Assembly (NCBI GenBank): GCA_036850595.1
Contig: CM072158.1
Location: 12,477,422 to 12,541,421 of the forward strand
Length of the DNA stretch: 64,000 nucleotides
Direction: 5' to 3'
Source of the DNA: Rhyacichthys aspro
Lineage: Eukaryota > Chordata > Actinopteri > Gobiiformes > Rhyacichthyidae
A program made the translations under genes and the position numbers. Positions 59,901 through 62,233 of this stretch are shown here, piece by piece (position 1 is the first letter of the stretch; each line of letters opens with the position of its first letter). The notes beneath the pieces were generated by a model that was not told the origin of the DNA, made no database searches, and was given only the letters and a program-made list of their open reading frames with translations.

Positions 59901-62233
59901 GTGACTGGCATGCCAAAATTTCAAACTACATTTGAAATATTTTAAACCAGACATAAAGATAAAAGAAATTTGCAAGCACATAATAACATAATAACGCATA
60001 AAAGAGACACTGTCTTGACCCTAAATTAATGATTTTAATGAGAGACATCACATATCAAGTAGAAACAAATCTGAAACAAAGTTAAAAAGGACAAAGTGAC
60101 TTTCTTTATCTGGACCTGAGGCTGTGTGCATGCTAAAAATGTTAAACACCCTTCAAATTAAATCAGTTTATTTCAGGCCAGCATACATGAGTGGGGACAA
60201 CCTGAAAGCAATTGAAAGGGCCCAAACCAGCTTTCCTGATTTTAATGAGTTATGTCTGAGAGAAGTCCTTTGGGTGTTTAAGCCCACTCGGTGGGTGCAA
60301 GCTTCGCTCCTTCTTCCACCAAATCACCACTATTAAAATGGGGAAAAAGGACTTTGGCAAAGTTTAAGGGAAGAATAGGGTAATTAATACAAGTGCTGAT
60401 AGTAGGGGTGACCTTATAATGAAAATAAACTAACACAAAGGAAGTGTTCCCAGCAACCACTTCCTCCCTTTATTTGAACCTCAGCTCACTCGACATGTTC
60501 TCAAACAAATGAGAAAACTTTGCTGAAAAGCAATCAAAGTCTGTGGTGTGAAAGAAGAAGGGATGAACAAAAAGAAAGCCACGAAGTTCACATTTTCAGC
60601 AAGAAATTTTTCCTATGCTAATGATAGTGCTGTTTAATTTAATGAAGCCTAATGCTAATTTATAATACAGATCTTCCATTATACCAGGGTGATGTTTAAT
60701 CTTCATTTAAAGAGAGTGAGACAGAACAAAGGACCAGCACCAAAGGTTAAATGAGGAGGATGGAATGCAATATTCTTAAAGGGCAATTTCACTCACATTA
60801 CTGTGAATATGTCTGTCTTTCAGAACAGAGACTGAAATGGAGCATACTTGAATAGACGGATGTGAGGTCCCAAAACAATTTAAGTAGCCTATGTGATGCT
60901 CACACTGTATTTTCTCTTAAAACCATCTGACTCATGGCGACTCAGATAAGGTGAAGGACCCTATCCACCCATGGGATCTTCCCTACAGCATGCCTCCATT
61001 GTAATTCAATTTAGACACAATTGGATTGGTCAGAAGCAATGCAGCAAGCTGGATTTAGATAAAGCCCACTGTGGGGAGTGGAGTATATGACTTAGAGGCT
61101 GGTGAAGGAATTAAAGACACACATTTTACATTTGGATGTATCTCTTAATTCCAAGTGGTTCCAGAAAGCTGGCAACTGAACAGATGTGTTTTATTATCAT
61201 TTTCTTTACATGGAACTATATGGTGTGTATGTGCTTTGAACGTTGAAGGTTACTTTGTTATTGAATGTGCATTTATCTGCTAACCCATTAAAATGACAGA
61301 ATAATGTTATATGTTCAGCAGTATTGCAATTTTAACACAATGAAATAACTTGCACAATGACGGCTGCTTGAATGGAAACAAAGGTATGATTTAAAATGAT
61401 AGGTCAACCACGGGTTAAAACAAAGCAATCATTAAAATAAAAGGCATGCTGCACTGGCATTTACACAGTGTATAATCAAGCAGAATTCTGTTTTTTTTTT
61501 TTTTTTTTTTTAACAAAGCATCGTGTTTCTGTATAAGATTACCACCATTACCTGAGACTAGATGGACAAGTGTGTGAGTGCTTACCTCTGCAGATGGGCC
61601 GCTCATCACTCCAGCCCACATAGCTGTCTGTCACTCTGAGGCAGCTGATGCTTTTGGAGCCCTGCAGTTCATAACCCTCGTCACAGGAGAAGTGCACCGT
61701 GGCCCCTCGCCTGCACTCGCAACGCATGCAGAGAACACAGGTCAGTCCCACAAAGCTTAAGTATGGCCAGGGTTTTCTACACAAGAGTAAAGTTAATTAT
61801 TTGTGCTTTTTTTATTTTTATTTTTTTTTTGCACTGGAGCAAACCTGCAAAACCTGTTGCACCGAGCTCACTTATGATTCATCCAAACTGTTACACAATT
61901 AAAATGTCAATGAACTATTAAACATTCATTATACATTCATACCAGCAATCTGATACAATTTTCATAAGCAAAAAAGGGCCTTGAACATTAAAATAAAAAT
62001 AAATAAATAAATAAAAGATATTGTTTTGCTTTGTTGTGACTATAGGGATGTGCAAAGGTGGGAGTCAAGGTCAGCCAGTTGCCTTCTGAATAGATATTAT
62101 GTTCTGTTTATTTATTGCAGCAATTTATTTTCACATGCTTTTTACCTGAAGTCCGAGCCTTTTCTTTTTCCCCGATCTGGGATTCCTGGATCTGGACACA
62201 TGTTGTGCCCCTGTGCAACACCCATCTGGGACA
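310..62233 (-). CDS. csmd2: csmd2 (CUB and sushi multiple domains 2), 5'-partial, 64 coding exons
   Basis: Giant single-pass type I membrane protein of the CSMD family. CSMD proteins are mainly neural; mammalian CSMD2 is reported at synapses and binds PSD-95 through its C-terminal PDZ ligand, and sushi/CUB arrays of this family are linked to complement control. Sixty-four exons join in frame for about 3234 residues: sushi 2, CUB 3-14 alternating with sushi 3-13, tandem sushi 14-28, a spacer, a transmembrane helix and a cytoplasmic tail. That equals the canonical 14 CUB plus 28 sushi layout minus CUB 1, sushi 1 and CUB 2, which must lie beyond 64000. The tail ending TVSTVCTAV and the juxtamembrane NSFVYQGFVKGKGFGQFG indicate CSMD2 rather than CSMD1 (whose tail ends NTVCTVV). 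No frameshift or premature stop was seen. Family assignment is near certain; the paralogue is likely; a teleost a/b duplicate cannot be distinguished. Confidence 0.93.
624..756 (-). CDS. csmd2: csmd2 exon e63: transmembrane helix
   Basis: Encodes SLDPSRDNPGYNFASNSSS, then the hydrophobic segment AAAILVPFIAMIIAGFALYL, then YKH with a basic stop-transfer cluster continuing into e64. This is the single membrane anchor. Phase 1 to phase 2. Confidence 0.95.
757..2310 (-). other. intron e62/e63
   Basis: 1554-nt intron. Contains the GCA repeat at 835-859 and a T-rich run near 1288. Nothing else recognised. Confidence 0.85.
835..859. repeat. (GCA)8 microsatellite
   Basis: Eight uninterrupted GCA units in the intron next to the transmembrane exon. 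Confidence 0.95.
2311..2398 (-). CDS. csmd2: csmd2 exon e62: juxtamembrane module, third part
   Basis: Encodes VSYISSSNSFVYQGFVKGKG, FGQFGLQRLE. This segment distinguishes CSMD2 from CSMD1. Phase 0 to phase 1. Confidence 0.92.
2399..2984 (-). other. intron e61/e62
   Basis: 586-nt intron with a long GT dinucleotide repeat; otherwise unremarkable. Confidence 0.85.
2875..2918. repeat. (GT)22 microsatellite
   Basis: Twenty-two uninterrupted GT units on the plus strand (CA on the transcript strand), ending 66 nt from the donor side of e61. Confidence 0.98.
2985..3097 (-). CDS. csmd2: csmd2 exon e61: juxtamembrane module, second part
   Basis: Encodes TYKREEAHLLLQVHQIRGPV and EIFVNKFKIDNWALDGH. 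Matches the CSMD motif YKKEEAHLLLKAFQIKG. Phase 1 to phase 0. Confidence 0.95.
3098..3529 (-). other. intron e60/e61
   Basis: 432-nt intron with a short degenerate GATA run at 3317-3346; nothing else seen. Confidence 0.8.
3530..3691 (-). CDS. csmd2: csmd2 exon e60: juxtamembrane module, first part
   Basis: Encodes PGGVFAKNSLWRGSYEYLGK, KQPAMLSITAFEPFSNRVNG and IDHSGVELKLAG. Matches the CSMD NSLWKG..EYLGKRQPATL region. Phase 1-1. Confidence 0.93.
3802..3867 (-). CDS. csmd2: csmd2 exon e59: juxtamembrane spacer
   Basis: A 66-nt exon encoding DNRPSGKSPVGTVQEPPSKL, a proline-rich spacer without cysteines that joins sushi 28 to the next module. Phase 1-1. Comparable short linkers follow the last sushi in other CSMD proteins. 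Confidence 0.88.
3868..5261 (-). other. intron e58/e59
   Basis: 1394-nt intron separating the tandem sushi array from the juxtamembrane exons. No feature recognised. Confidence 0.8.
5262..5441 (-). CDS. csmd2: csmd2 exon e58: sushi 28 (last)
   Basis: Encodes HHCSQPELPAQSDVRAIELP, YTCQPGFYLVGGSEHRTC and KPPICA. Symmetric 1-1 exon; the last extracellular module. Confidence 0.95.
5608..5719 (-). CDS. csmd2: csmd2 exon e57: sushi 27, second part
   Basis: Encodes ISSTVFFSCRKGYLLQGSIS, RTCLPNLTWSGFQPECI. Phase 0 to phase 1. Confidence 0.94.
5720..6061 (-). other. intron inside sushi 27
   Basis: 342-nt AT-rich phase 0 intron that splits sushi 27. No feature recognised. Confidence 0.85.
6062..6135 (-). 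CDS. csmd2: csmd2 exon e56: sushi 27, first part
   Basis: A 74-nt exon encoding PTHTTCGDPGIPLFGNQNNS and QGYQ. Phase 1 to phase 0. Donor GTGTGA. Confidence 0.92.
6298..6471 (-). CDS. csmd2: csmd2 exon e55: sushi 26
   Basis: Encodes VFCGDPGIPAQGRREDRGFT, SFSCYPPLVLVGSARRYC and QPSCI. Symmetric 1-1 exon. Confidence 0.95.
   Translation of the reverse strand: MCSVETQVYPLKGEEKTGDSPTCPPSHFPVTHLWSWWAQPGAIASMMAPGAAPNPLA
6662..6835 (-). CDS. csmd2: csmd2 exon e54: sushi 25
   Basis: Encodes VCGPPPNIPNGQVVGTDFVW, SYSCNQGYQLSLPTVLTC and KPQCF. WGSSISYSC is a family signature. Symmetric 1-1 exon. Confidence 0.95.
6930..7109 (-). CDS. csmd2: csmd2 exon e53: sushi 24
   Basis: Encodes NCGDPGVPANGVRLGTDLTY, FQCSPGFTMDADRASTLIC and KPHCK. 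Matches family sushi 24 (TFNKTVSYQCNPGY). Symmetric 1-1 exon without an internal methionine near its start. Confidence 0.93.
7110..8037 (-). other. intron e52/e53
   Basis: 928-nt AT-rich intron; nothing recognised. Confidence 0.8.
8038..8214 (-). CDS. csmd2: csmd2 exon e52: sushi 23
   Basis: Encodes SCGNPGTPKNAQILIHDGLT, YSCREGYYSTGLLTRHC and MPECS. Symmetric 1-1 exon. Confidence 0.94.
8215..9115 (-). other. intron e51/e52
   Basis: 901-nt intron. 8460-8640 is clearly more GC-rich than its surroundings; it encodes no sushi or CUB segment. Otherwise unremarkable. Confidence 0.75.
9116..9298 (-). CDS. csmd2: csmd2 exon e51: sushi 22
   Basis: Encodes LCGDPGVPVHGIRLGEEFTV, FSCEPGYTLKGSPERTCLAN and PECH. 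Matches the family motif GSPERTCLLNGSWSG. Symmetric 1-1 exon. Confidence 0.95.
9299..10053 (-). other. intron e50/e51
   Basis: 755-nt AT-rich intron; nothing recognised. Confidence 0.8.
10054..10227 (-). CDS. csmd2: csmd2 exon e50: sushi 21
   Basis: Encodes VLCDRPSMAPYAQISGDRRT, YSCMGQRTIIGNTTRMC and PPHCS. Divergent opening but all four cysteines. Symmetric 1-1 exon; noticeably GC-richer than neighbouring introns. Confidence 0.93.
10228..10948 (-). other. intron e49/e50
   Basis: 721-nt AT-rich intron; nothing recognised. Confidence 0.8.
10949..11137 (-). CDS. csmd2: csmd2 exon e49: sushi 20
   Basis: Encodes VNCTEPGHVENSIKQVLSSG, YRCNPGYYLLGTSSISC and LPKCL. Symmetric 1-1 exon. Confidence 0.94.
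11138..12995 (-). other. intron e48/e49
   Basis: 1858-nt intron. Contains an A20 run (12925-12944) and a GC-richer stretch near 12140-12310 with several homeobox-like AT cores around it. No coding signal. Confidence 0.8.
12925..12944. repeat. A20 homopolymer
   Basis: Twenty consecutive A on the plus strand, 51 nt from the donor side of e48. Confidence 0.95.
12996..13169 (-). CDS. csmd2: csmd2 exon e48: sushi 19
   Basis: Encodes ITCGHPGNPTFGLTQGTQFN, FVCNTGYVLQGAVKSTC and LPKCK. Symmetric 1-1 exon. Confidence 0.94.
13307..13480 (-). CDS. csmd2: csmd2 exon e47: sushi 18
   Basis: Encodes GHCGTPEPIVNGQITGENYN, YQCNPGFRLIGVSVRIC and TPVCV. Symmetric 1-1 exon; the flanking intron is only 83 nt. 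Confidence 0.95.
13564..13737 (-). CDS. csmd2: csmd2 exon e46: sushi 17
   Basis: Encodes SCGDLGTPPNGHKIGTLTVY, FSCNTGYTLVGSRVREC and VQCL. GTLTVYGATAIF is invariant in CSMD. Symmetric 1-1 exon. Confidence 0.95.
13933..14127 (-). CDS. csmd2: csmd2 exon e45: sushi 16
   Basis: Encodes VTCPDIGHNAVEHGRWRLIY, LVCDPGYYYRGQRVIRCQAN and PVCD. Matches the family's HGRWRL / GYYYTGQRVIRC signature. Symmetric 1-1 exon, visible only by direct reading. Confidence 0.93.
14283..14468 (-). CDS. csmd2: csmd2 exon e44: sushi 15
   Basis: Encodes MSCGMPVPPVNGSIVGQDFS, YQCNPGFRLAGPVTTSVTC and PPRCI. Symmetric 1-1 exon. Confidence 0.94.
14469..14925 (-). other. intron e43/e44
   Basis: 457-nt intron; nothing recognised. 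Confidence 0.8.
14926..15114 (-). CDS. csmd2: csmd2 exon e43: sushi 14
   Basis: Encodes VYCSPPNNPVNGTVHSLTGT, FSCDQGFRLIGQSSAIC and VPLCQ. First of fifteen tandem sushi domains; symmetric 1-1 exon. Confidence 0.94.
15115..16231 (-). other. intron e42/e43
   Basis: 1117-nt intron between the CUB/sushi alternation and the tandem sushi array. Purine-rich between 15510 and 15620. No other feature. Confidence 0.8.
16232..16378 (-). CDS. csmd2: csmd2 exon e42: CUB 14, C-terminal part
   Basis: Encodes PSRQSPLLITLSGNYSNPLS, HWSFDHTTSHKGFRIRYS. Phase 1-1. This is the last CUB domain; the tandem sushi array follows. Confidence 0.93.
16379..16796 (-). other. intron inside CUB 14
   Basis: 418-nt phase 1 intron; nothing recognised. 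Confidence 0.8.
16797..16985 (-). CDS. csmd2: csmd2 exon e41: CUB 14, N-terminal part
   Basis: Encodes TCPMNEVLTASTGVIMSQSP, FESCSWVVKVEPGYNIT and FQTSRQFDELEIFD. CPMNE replaces CGG, as CPANE does in CSMD1. Phase 1-1. Confidence 0.94.
16986..21274 (-). other. intron e40/e41 (largest in window)
   Basis: 4289-nt intron. Carries the hAT-like element at 20759-21237, an A-rich run near 20010 and unique AT-rich sequence. 20100-20700 is of mixed composition without coding signal. Confidence 0.85.
20759..21237. mobile_element. non-autonomous hAT-like element (MITE)
   Basis: The left end CAGTGATGTCAAGCTCA and the inverted right end CACATGTGTCAAACTCA match at 12 of 17 positions and follow the GTGTCAAACTC pattern common at hAT ends. 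Flanks ATCTATAT (20751-20758) and CTCTGTAT (21238-21245) match at 6 of 8, compatible with a decayed 8-bp target duplication. No transposase is encoded. The interior is built from 21-bp units related to GGTTTTAGTTGGATTTGAACA, mostly in one direction (20890-21063) and inverted at 21118-21165. Confidence 0.6.
21275..21388 (-). CDS. csmd2: csmd2 exon e40: sushi 13, second part
   Basis: Encodes DIVRYRCLPGYQLSGNSIQT, CRLGTHLEFEGPPPSCD. Phase 1-1. It begins 38 nt from the end of the hAT-like repeat in the next intron. Confidence 0.91.
21601..21681 (-). CDS. csmd2: csmd2 exon e39: sushi 13, first part
   Basis: An 81-nt exon encoding YRLQFCLPPPIIPNAEILMA and SKEFKI. Phase 1-1. Supplies only the first cysteine of sushi 13. 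Confidence 0.91.
21768..21913 (-). CDS. csmd2: csmd2 exon e38: CUB 13, C-terminal part
   Basis: Encodes DGPQETARKLGIFTDGEPNE, STSNQVLIRFRSN and TEKGGLFRISFQ. Phase 2 to phase 1. Family-typical SD is SN and the final strand is altered. Short ORFs do not reveal it. Confidence 0.9.
21914..23380 (-). other. intron inside CUB 13
   Basis: 1467-nt phase 2 intron. 22050-22420 is GC-richer than surrounding introns and includes a tRNA A-box-like string (22319-22329). No coding signal. Confidence 0.8.
23381..23558 (-). CDS. csmd2: csmd2 exon e37: CUB 13, N-terminal part
   Basis: Encodes PCGGNITSDNGTIFSPNYPE, ADCSWLITVAPGFG and LLQVHGPHDFITV. The Glu calcium position reads His. Phase 1 to phase 2, splitting a TGG codon. 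Confidence 0.93.
23559..25085 (-). other. intron e36/e37
   Basis: 1527-nt intron. 24070-24450 has features of a candidate regulatory block (see findings); the rest is AT-rich and unremarkable. Confidence 0.8.
25086..25274 (-). CDS. csmd2: csmd2 exon e36: sushi 12
   Basis: Encodes YELQECPDPEPFRYGVVIGA, SFECLPGYQLVGHSILTC and FPRCE. Symmetric 1-1 exon with all four cysteines. Confidence 0.94.
25275..26047 (-). other. intron e35/e36
   Basis: 773-nt very AT-rich intron; nothing recognised. Confidence 0.8.
26048..26257 (-). CDS. csmd2: csmd2 exon e35: CUB 12, C-terminal part
   Basis: Encodes AHVQFLNFSTEANHDFLEIR, SGSDVPSSLLTTSHETTV and FHSDHSQNKPGFRFEYQ. Phase 1-1. The DG turn reads NG, as in CSMD1. 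Confidence 0.94.
26362..26478 (-). CDS. csmd2: csmd2 exon e34: CUB 12, N-terminal part
   Basis: Encodes QCGGIREEMEGMILSPGFPG and NSDCTWRIYLPVGF. Phase 1-1. The acceptor AAAG has a poor pyrimidine tract but gives the expected CIAQCGG junction. Confidence 0.9.
26600..26669 (-). CDS. csmd2: csmd2 exon e33: sushi 11, second part
   Basis: A 70-nt exon encoding GNSHITCMPGTVRRWNYPPP and LCI. Phase 0 to phase 1. Too short to stand out as an ORF; found by reading between neighbours. Confidence 0.92.
26670..27083 (-). other. intron inside sushi 11
   Basis: 414-nt phase 0 intron; nothing recognised. Confidence 0.8.
27084..27202 (-). CDS. csmd2: csmd2 exon e32: sushi 11, first part
   Basis: Encodes VSLTNCPEPVIPMNGIKVGE and NNVVSFQCEPGYTLQ. 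Phase 1 to phase 0. One of four sushi domains in the window that are split by an intron. Confidence 0.93.
27346..27450 (-). CDS. csmd2: csmd2 exon e31: CUB 11, C-terminal part
   Basis: Encodes TTVPALLNSTSNQLYLHFFS and DISVSAAGFRLEYK. Phase 1-1. Followed closely by an A-rich tract in the intron (27303-27322). Confidence 0.93.
27451..27965 (-). other. intron e30/e31
   Basis: 515-nt intron within CUB 11; nothing recognised. Confidence 0.8.
27966..28062 (-). CDS. csmd2: csmd2 exon e30: CUB 11, middle part
   Basis: Encodes IQVISFVTEQNWDSLEVFDG and GDNTDTMLGSFS. Phase 0 to phase 1. An alternative acceptor 6 nt further in (CAG followed by GTAATC) would drop two residues; the longer form is chosen because it matches GIQIQVISF. 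Confidence 0.9.
28063..29227 (-). other. intron e29/e30
   Basis: 1165-nt intron within CUB 11. A GC-richer block lies at 28430-28610 (see findings); the rest is unremarkable. Confidence 0.8.
29228..29352 (-). CDS. csmd2: csmd2 exon e29: CUB 11, N-terminal part
   Basis: Encodes PCGGNLTSRTGTILSPGFPE and LNCVWKITVPEGSGIQ. Phase 1 to phase 0. The donor GTTTAC is weak, but the join to IQVISF in e30 reproduces the family sequence. Confidence 0.92.
29353..29992 (-). other. intron e28/e29
   Basis: 640-nt intron; nothing recognised. Confidence 0.8.
29993..30196 (-). CDS. csmd2: csmd2 exon e28: sushi 10
   Basis: Encodes VPRTSATQCSSVPEPRNGRR, FECSPGYVLEGSSAIEC and STPSCI. Symmetric 1-1 exon, nearly identical to CSMD family sushi 10. 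Confidence 0.95.
30220..30276. repeat. possible interspersed-repeat fragment
   Basis: The string around ATTTTTATTTATATAGTACA, followed by a CAAAGTGATTTACA core, resembles a motif found in many fish interspersed repeats (TTTATTTATATAGC...CAAAGTGCTTTACA). Family not identified. Confidence 0.35.
30494..30589 (-). CDS. csmd2: csmd2 exon e27: CUB 10, C-terminal part
   Basis: Encodes ESLPLATSNQILIRFTSKGQ and SSARGFHLVYQ. SK stands where most CUB domains have SD. Phase 1-1. Confidence 0.93.
30590..32044 (-). other. intron e26/e27
   Basis: 1455-nt intron within CUB 10. Contains one copy (31910-31934) of a 25-bp sequence also found at 14167-14191. Otherwise unremarkable. Confidence 0.8.
32045..32158 (-). 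CDS. csmd2: csmd2 exon e26: CUB 10, middle part
   Basis: Encodes VFSQFAFFQTALNDIVEVYD and GATQHSRVLSSLSGAHT. The Glu of the calcium site is replaced by Thr (QTALND). Phase 1-1. Confidence 0.93.
32159..32932 (-). other. intron e25/e26
   Basis: 774-nt intron within CUB 10. 32290-32690 has an octamer site, clustered TAAT cores and an inverted repeat (see findings). Confidence 0.8.
32933..33049 (-). CDS. csmd2: csmd2 exon e25: CUB 10, N-terminal part
   Basis: Encodes LCGGQYSGLEGVVLSPGYPG and RTCLYSVMVPKDY. Phase 1-1. An arginine/tyrosine replaces the usual N-C-x-W context, as in CSMD1 CUB 10. Confidence 0.93.
33050..33631 (-). other. intron e24/e25
   Basis: 582-nt intron; nothing recognised. 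Confidence 0.8.
33632..33826 (-). CDS. csmd2: csmd2 exon e24: sushi 9
   Basis: Encodes ENPRESCFEPGLVRNGTRVG, VYQCDSGYTLEGDSTLTC and KPICI. Symmetric 1-1 exon. Confidence 0.94.
33827..35889 (-). other. intron e23/e24
   Basis: 2063-nt intron with a CA repeat (34284-34306) and a T18 run (34586-34603). No coding signal. Confidence 0.85.
34284..34306. repeat. (CA)n microsatellite
   Basis: About eleven uninterrupted AC/CA units on the plus strand. Confidence 0.95.
35890..36077 (-). CDS. csmd2: csmd2 exon e23: CUB 9, C-terminal part
   Basis: Encodes FSLEPSYDFLHIYDGPDSLS, GTDVPDRIESSSNTLFLAF and RSDASLSSNGFVLQYT. Full acidic triad (E, YD, SD). Phase 2 to phase 1. Confidence 0.94.
36078..36397 (-). 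other. intron inside CUB 9
   Basis: 320-nt AT-rich phase 2 intron; nothing recognised. Confidence 0.85.
36398..36536 (-). CDS. csmd2: csmd2 exon e22: CUB 9, N-terminal part
   Basis: Encodes PCGGNLTGPSGLILSPDYPE, RECDWKVTVTQDYV and ISLSFN. Phase 1 to phase 2, splitting a CAG codon. Confidence 0.93.
36777..36968 (-). CDS. csmd2: csmd2 exon e21: sushi 8
   Basis: Encodes ATSCNDPGMPTNGTRSGDS, VFQCDPGYILQGANKITC and WQPDPPTC. Symmetric 1-1 exon, 90 nt downstream of e20's donor side. Confidence 0.94.
37059..37261 (-). CDS. csmd2: csmd2 exon e20: CUB 8, C-terminal part
   Basis: Encodes LHFLVFHTEEIHDVLRIWDG, LRELSGSALPPDAHSTFN and TTDFFTSKQGFALQFS. Phase 2 to phase 1. Confidence 0.93.
37262..40564 (-). 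other. intron inside CUB 8
   Basis: 3303-nt phase 2 intron. Mostly AT-rich. 39740-39900 is GC-richer and carries a TTTAATTAGCG core. No coding signal or mobile element recognised. Confidence 0.8.
40565..40691 (-). CDS. csmd2: csmd2 exon e19: CUB 8, N-terminal part
   Basis: Encodes ECGGTIKDEPFGRILSPGYP and NLHCIWTIEAAPGSTI. Phase 1 to phase 2; the donor GTTTGC is a weak match but the split serine codon joins e20 correctly. It is isolated between 2.5-kb and 3.3-kb introns. Confidence 0.92.
40692..43196 (-). other. intron e18/e19
   Basis: 2505-nt intron with A-rich interrupted runs at 42315-42345 and no coding signal. Confidence 0.8.
43197..43388 (-). CDS. csmd2: csmd2 exon e18: sushi 7
   Basis: Encodes FELVKCEDPGVPQFGYKRED, SYSCDPGYTLKGPEVLTC and PLCV. 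Symmetric 1-1 exon. Confidence 0.94.
43580..43736 (-). CDS. csmd2: csmd2 exon e17: CUB 7, C-terminal part
   Basis: Encodes VFDGSSNEARLLGVFTGSEL and EFISNAENTSKGFELHFT. The usual SD calcium position reads SN. Phase 0 to phase 1; the intron to e16 is only 106 nt. Confidence 0.93.
43843..44012 (-). CDS. csmd2: csmd2 exon e16: CUB 7, N-terminal part
   Basis: Encodes ECGSSVTGMQGVLLSPNYPG, SHECIYSIQTQPGKG and FRLEEDDILK. Phase 1 to phase 0; donor GTGAGG. Confidence 0.93.
44013..44541 (-). other. intron e15/e16
   Basis: 529-nt intron with a GA-rich simple repeat at 44029-44075 and an A15-type run near 44317. Otherwise unremarkable. Confidence 0.85.
44029..44075. repeat. GA-rich simple repeat
   Basis: Imperfect GA/GGA purine run of about 47 nt on the plus strand. 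Confidence 0.85.
44542..44730 (-). CDS. csmd2: csmd2 exon e15: sushi 6
   Basis: Encodes YDLEPCEDPGIPPYSTRKG, FSCFPGYRLEGPARVVC and PLPRCV. Symmetric 1-1 exon. Confidence 0.94.
44846..45061 (-). CDS. csmd2: csmd2 exon e14: CUB 6, C-terminal part
   Basis: Encodes VQFTFHTFHLESPHDHLLVT, ENGSFSQPLWRLTGS and SDFSVSYEGFNITFS. The usual DG turn reads ENG, as in CSMD1 (EDG). Phase 1-1. Confidence 0.94.
45062..45584 (-). other. intron inside CUB 6
   Basis: 523-nt phase 1 intron; nothing recognised. Confidence 0.8.
45585..45701 (-). CDS. csmd2: csmd2 exon e13: CUB 6, N-terminal part
   Basis: Encodes LCGGYIQGNTGTILSPGFPD and NLNCTWIIETSHGK. Phase 1-1. The donor is the less common GTTAGA. Confidence 0.92.
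45702..46045 (-). other. intron e12/e13
   Basis: 344-nt intron; nothing recognised. Confidence 0.8.
46046..46234 (-). CDS. csmd2: csmd2 exon e12: sushi 5
   Basis: Encodes DHCVDPGIPVNGQRHGNDFY, TFSCDAGYTLSDAEPLEC and PSCD. Symmetric 1-1 exon with a canonical sushi pattern. Confidence 0.94.
46324..46511 (-). CDS. csmd2: csmd2 exon e11: CUB 5, C-terminal part
   Basis: Encodes FRTEVNYDVLEVRDG, GTQVPQFLISTSNFLYLQFS and TDKSHSDIGFRIRYE. All three calcium-site acidic positions (E, YD, TD) are present. Phase 2 to phase 1. Confidence 0.94.
46512..47876 (-). other. intron inside CUB 5
   Basis: 1365-nt phase 2 intron, strongly AT-rich at 47100-47310 with two T-runs. No feature recognised. Confidence 0.8.
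47877..48015 (-). CDS. csmd2: csmd2 exon e10: CUB 5, N-terminal part
   Basis: Encodes PCGGDLKAPSGIILSPGWPE and LNCEWIIEAPPGYPIKIIFD. Phase 1 to phase 2; the split lysine codon joins to e11 to read FDKFRTEVNYD. Confidence 0.94.
48016..48797 (-). other. intron e9/e10
   Basis: 782-nt intron; nothing recognised. Confidence 0.8.
48798..48992 (-). CDS. csmd2: csmd2 exon e9: sushi 4
   Basis: Encodes FRHNECPDPGIP-type opening (NECPDPGVPVNGKRFGESL), FICEEGFVKTHGSQTISC and a PRC end. Symmetric 1-1 exon, all four cysteines. Confidence 0.94.
48993..50380 (-). other. intron e8/e9
   Basis: 1388-nt intron holding a perfect 13-bp hairpin at 49126-49158. Otherwise unremarkable. Confidence 0.8.
49126..49158. 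repeat. perfect 13-bp inverted repeat
   Basis: ATGGAGGTGATGT (49126-49138) and its exact inverse (49146-49158) flank a 7-nt loop. The stem ends sharply on both sides. Confidence 0.9.
50381..50516 (-). CDS. csmd2: csmd2 exon e8: CUB 4, C-terminal part
   Basis: Encodes AESPILGTFSGDAVPPPITT ... EFLTDHTYTDRGFNITFT. Phase 0 to phase 1. It lies only 104 nt downstream of e7. Confidence 0.93.
50621..50811 (-). CDS. csmd2: csmd2 exon e7: CUB 4, N-terminal part
   Basis: Encodes SCFFNFTTPSGVLLSPNYPQ, then NNMHCVWLI and MEKQFDFLSIKDGGK. The usual CGG opening is replaced by CFF, as in CSMD1 CUB 4. Phase 1 to phase 0. Confidence 0.94.
50812..52113 (-). other. intron e6/e7
   Basis: 1302-nt intron. 51480-51760 is a candidate regulatory block with clustered homeobox-like cores (see findings). 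Confidence 0.8.
52114..52296 (-). CDS. csmd2: csmd2 exon e6: sushi 3
   Basis: A whole sushi domain in one symmetric (1-1) exon: SCGDPGIPSYGKREG ... FFECLPAFELVG ... ITCQKNNQWS ... PSCV. All four cysteines and the tryptophan are present. Confidence 0.94.
52297..55249 (-). other. intron e5/e6
   Basis: 2953-nt intron with a T19 run (52693-52711) and an imperfect hairpin at 52447-52481. No coding signal. Confidence 0.8.
52447..52481. repeat. imperfect inverted repeat with TTT bulge
   Basis: ATTTCATGT-TTT-CTACC on the left pairs with GGTAGACATGAAAT on the right: 14 bp, a 3-nt bulge and an AAAA loop. Confidence 0.85.
55250..55362 (-). CDS. csmd2: csmd2 exon e5: CUB 3, C-terminal part
   Basis: Encodes LSGTTTPDLVVSTSHQMWLN and FKTDDTSGSLGFKVSYE, with the TD position of the calcium triad. 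Phase 2 to phase 1. Confidence 0.92.
55363..56549 (-). other. intron e4/e5
   Basis: 1187-nt phase 2 intron within CUB 3; nothing recognised. Confidence 0.8.
56550..56653 (-). CDS. csmd2: csmd2 exon e4: CUB 3, middle part
   Basis: Encodes VIKLTFEDFDLERGYDTLTV and GDGEVVGDQKTIFHV. Contains the E and YD positions of the CUB calcium site. Phase 0 to phase 2. CUB 3 is one of three CUB domains here that are cut into three exons. Confidence 0.92.
58044..58480. mobile_element. non-autonomous inverted-repeat DNA transposon
   Basis: Both ends read CAGTGCTGTGA inward. The inner arms also match: ATTAGACAAAGATAACTCAA and AAAATGCAGTTTTTAAG at 58105-58150 recur inverted at 58340-58415. The sequence family starting CAGTGCTGTGAAAAAGTATT is abundant in fish genomes and is non-coding. 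No clear target duplication is visible, so the superfamily is not assigned. Confidence 0.8.
59036..59100. repeat. 10-bp minisatellite (AGAGTGTGTG)6
   Basis: Six exact copies of AGAGTGTGTG at 59041-59100, preceded by a partial unit. Confidence 0.97.
59725..59846 (-). CDS. csmd2: csmd2 exon e3: CUB 3, N-terminal part
   Basis: Encodes MCGGQLKGPGGVITSPNYP and YDNNANCTWVIT, the CGG start and C-W core of a CUB domain. Phase 1 to phase 0. The donor GTGAAG follows ..DPAK; the frame reads on into the intron only as an artefact. Confidence 0.92.
59847..61585 (-). other. intron e2/e3
   Basis: 1739-nt intron with a T21 run (61491-61511); nothing else recognised. Confidence 0.8.
61586..61710 (-). CDS. 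csmd2: csmd2 exon e2: rest of sushi 2
   Basis: Encodes RGATVHFSCDEGYELQGSKS and ends SDERPIC, supplying the other three sushi cysteines. Phase 2 to phase 1. The acceptor has a weak pyrimidine tract; the start at 61710 is chosen because it completes GSDFR in frame with e1. Confidence 0.85.
61711..62145 (-). other. intron inside sushi 2
   Basis: 435-nt phase 2 intron, AT-rich; nothing recognised. Confidence 0.8.
62146..62233 (-). CDS. csmd2: csmd2 exon e1 (first in window): linker and start of sushi 2
   Basis: Encodes SQMGVAQGHNMCPDPGIPDR, then GKRKGSDF. It matches the CSMD linker (SQGGVA..) followed by the first cysteine of sushi 2. Entered in phase 1 and left in phase 2, with a GT donor before 62146. 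The preceding exon is outside the window. Confidence 0.88.
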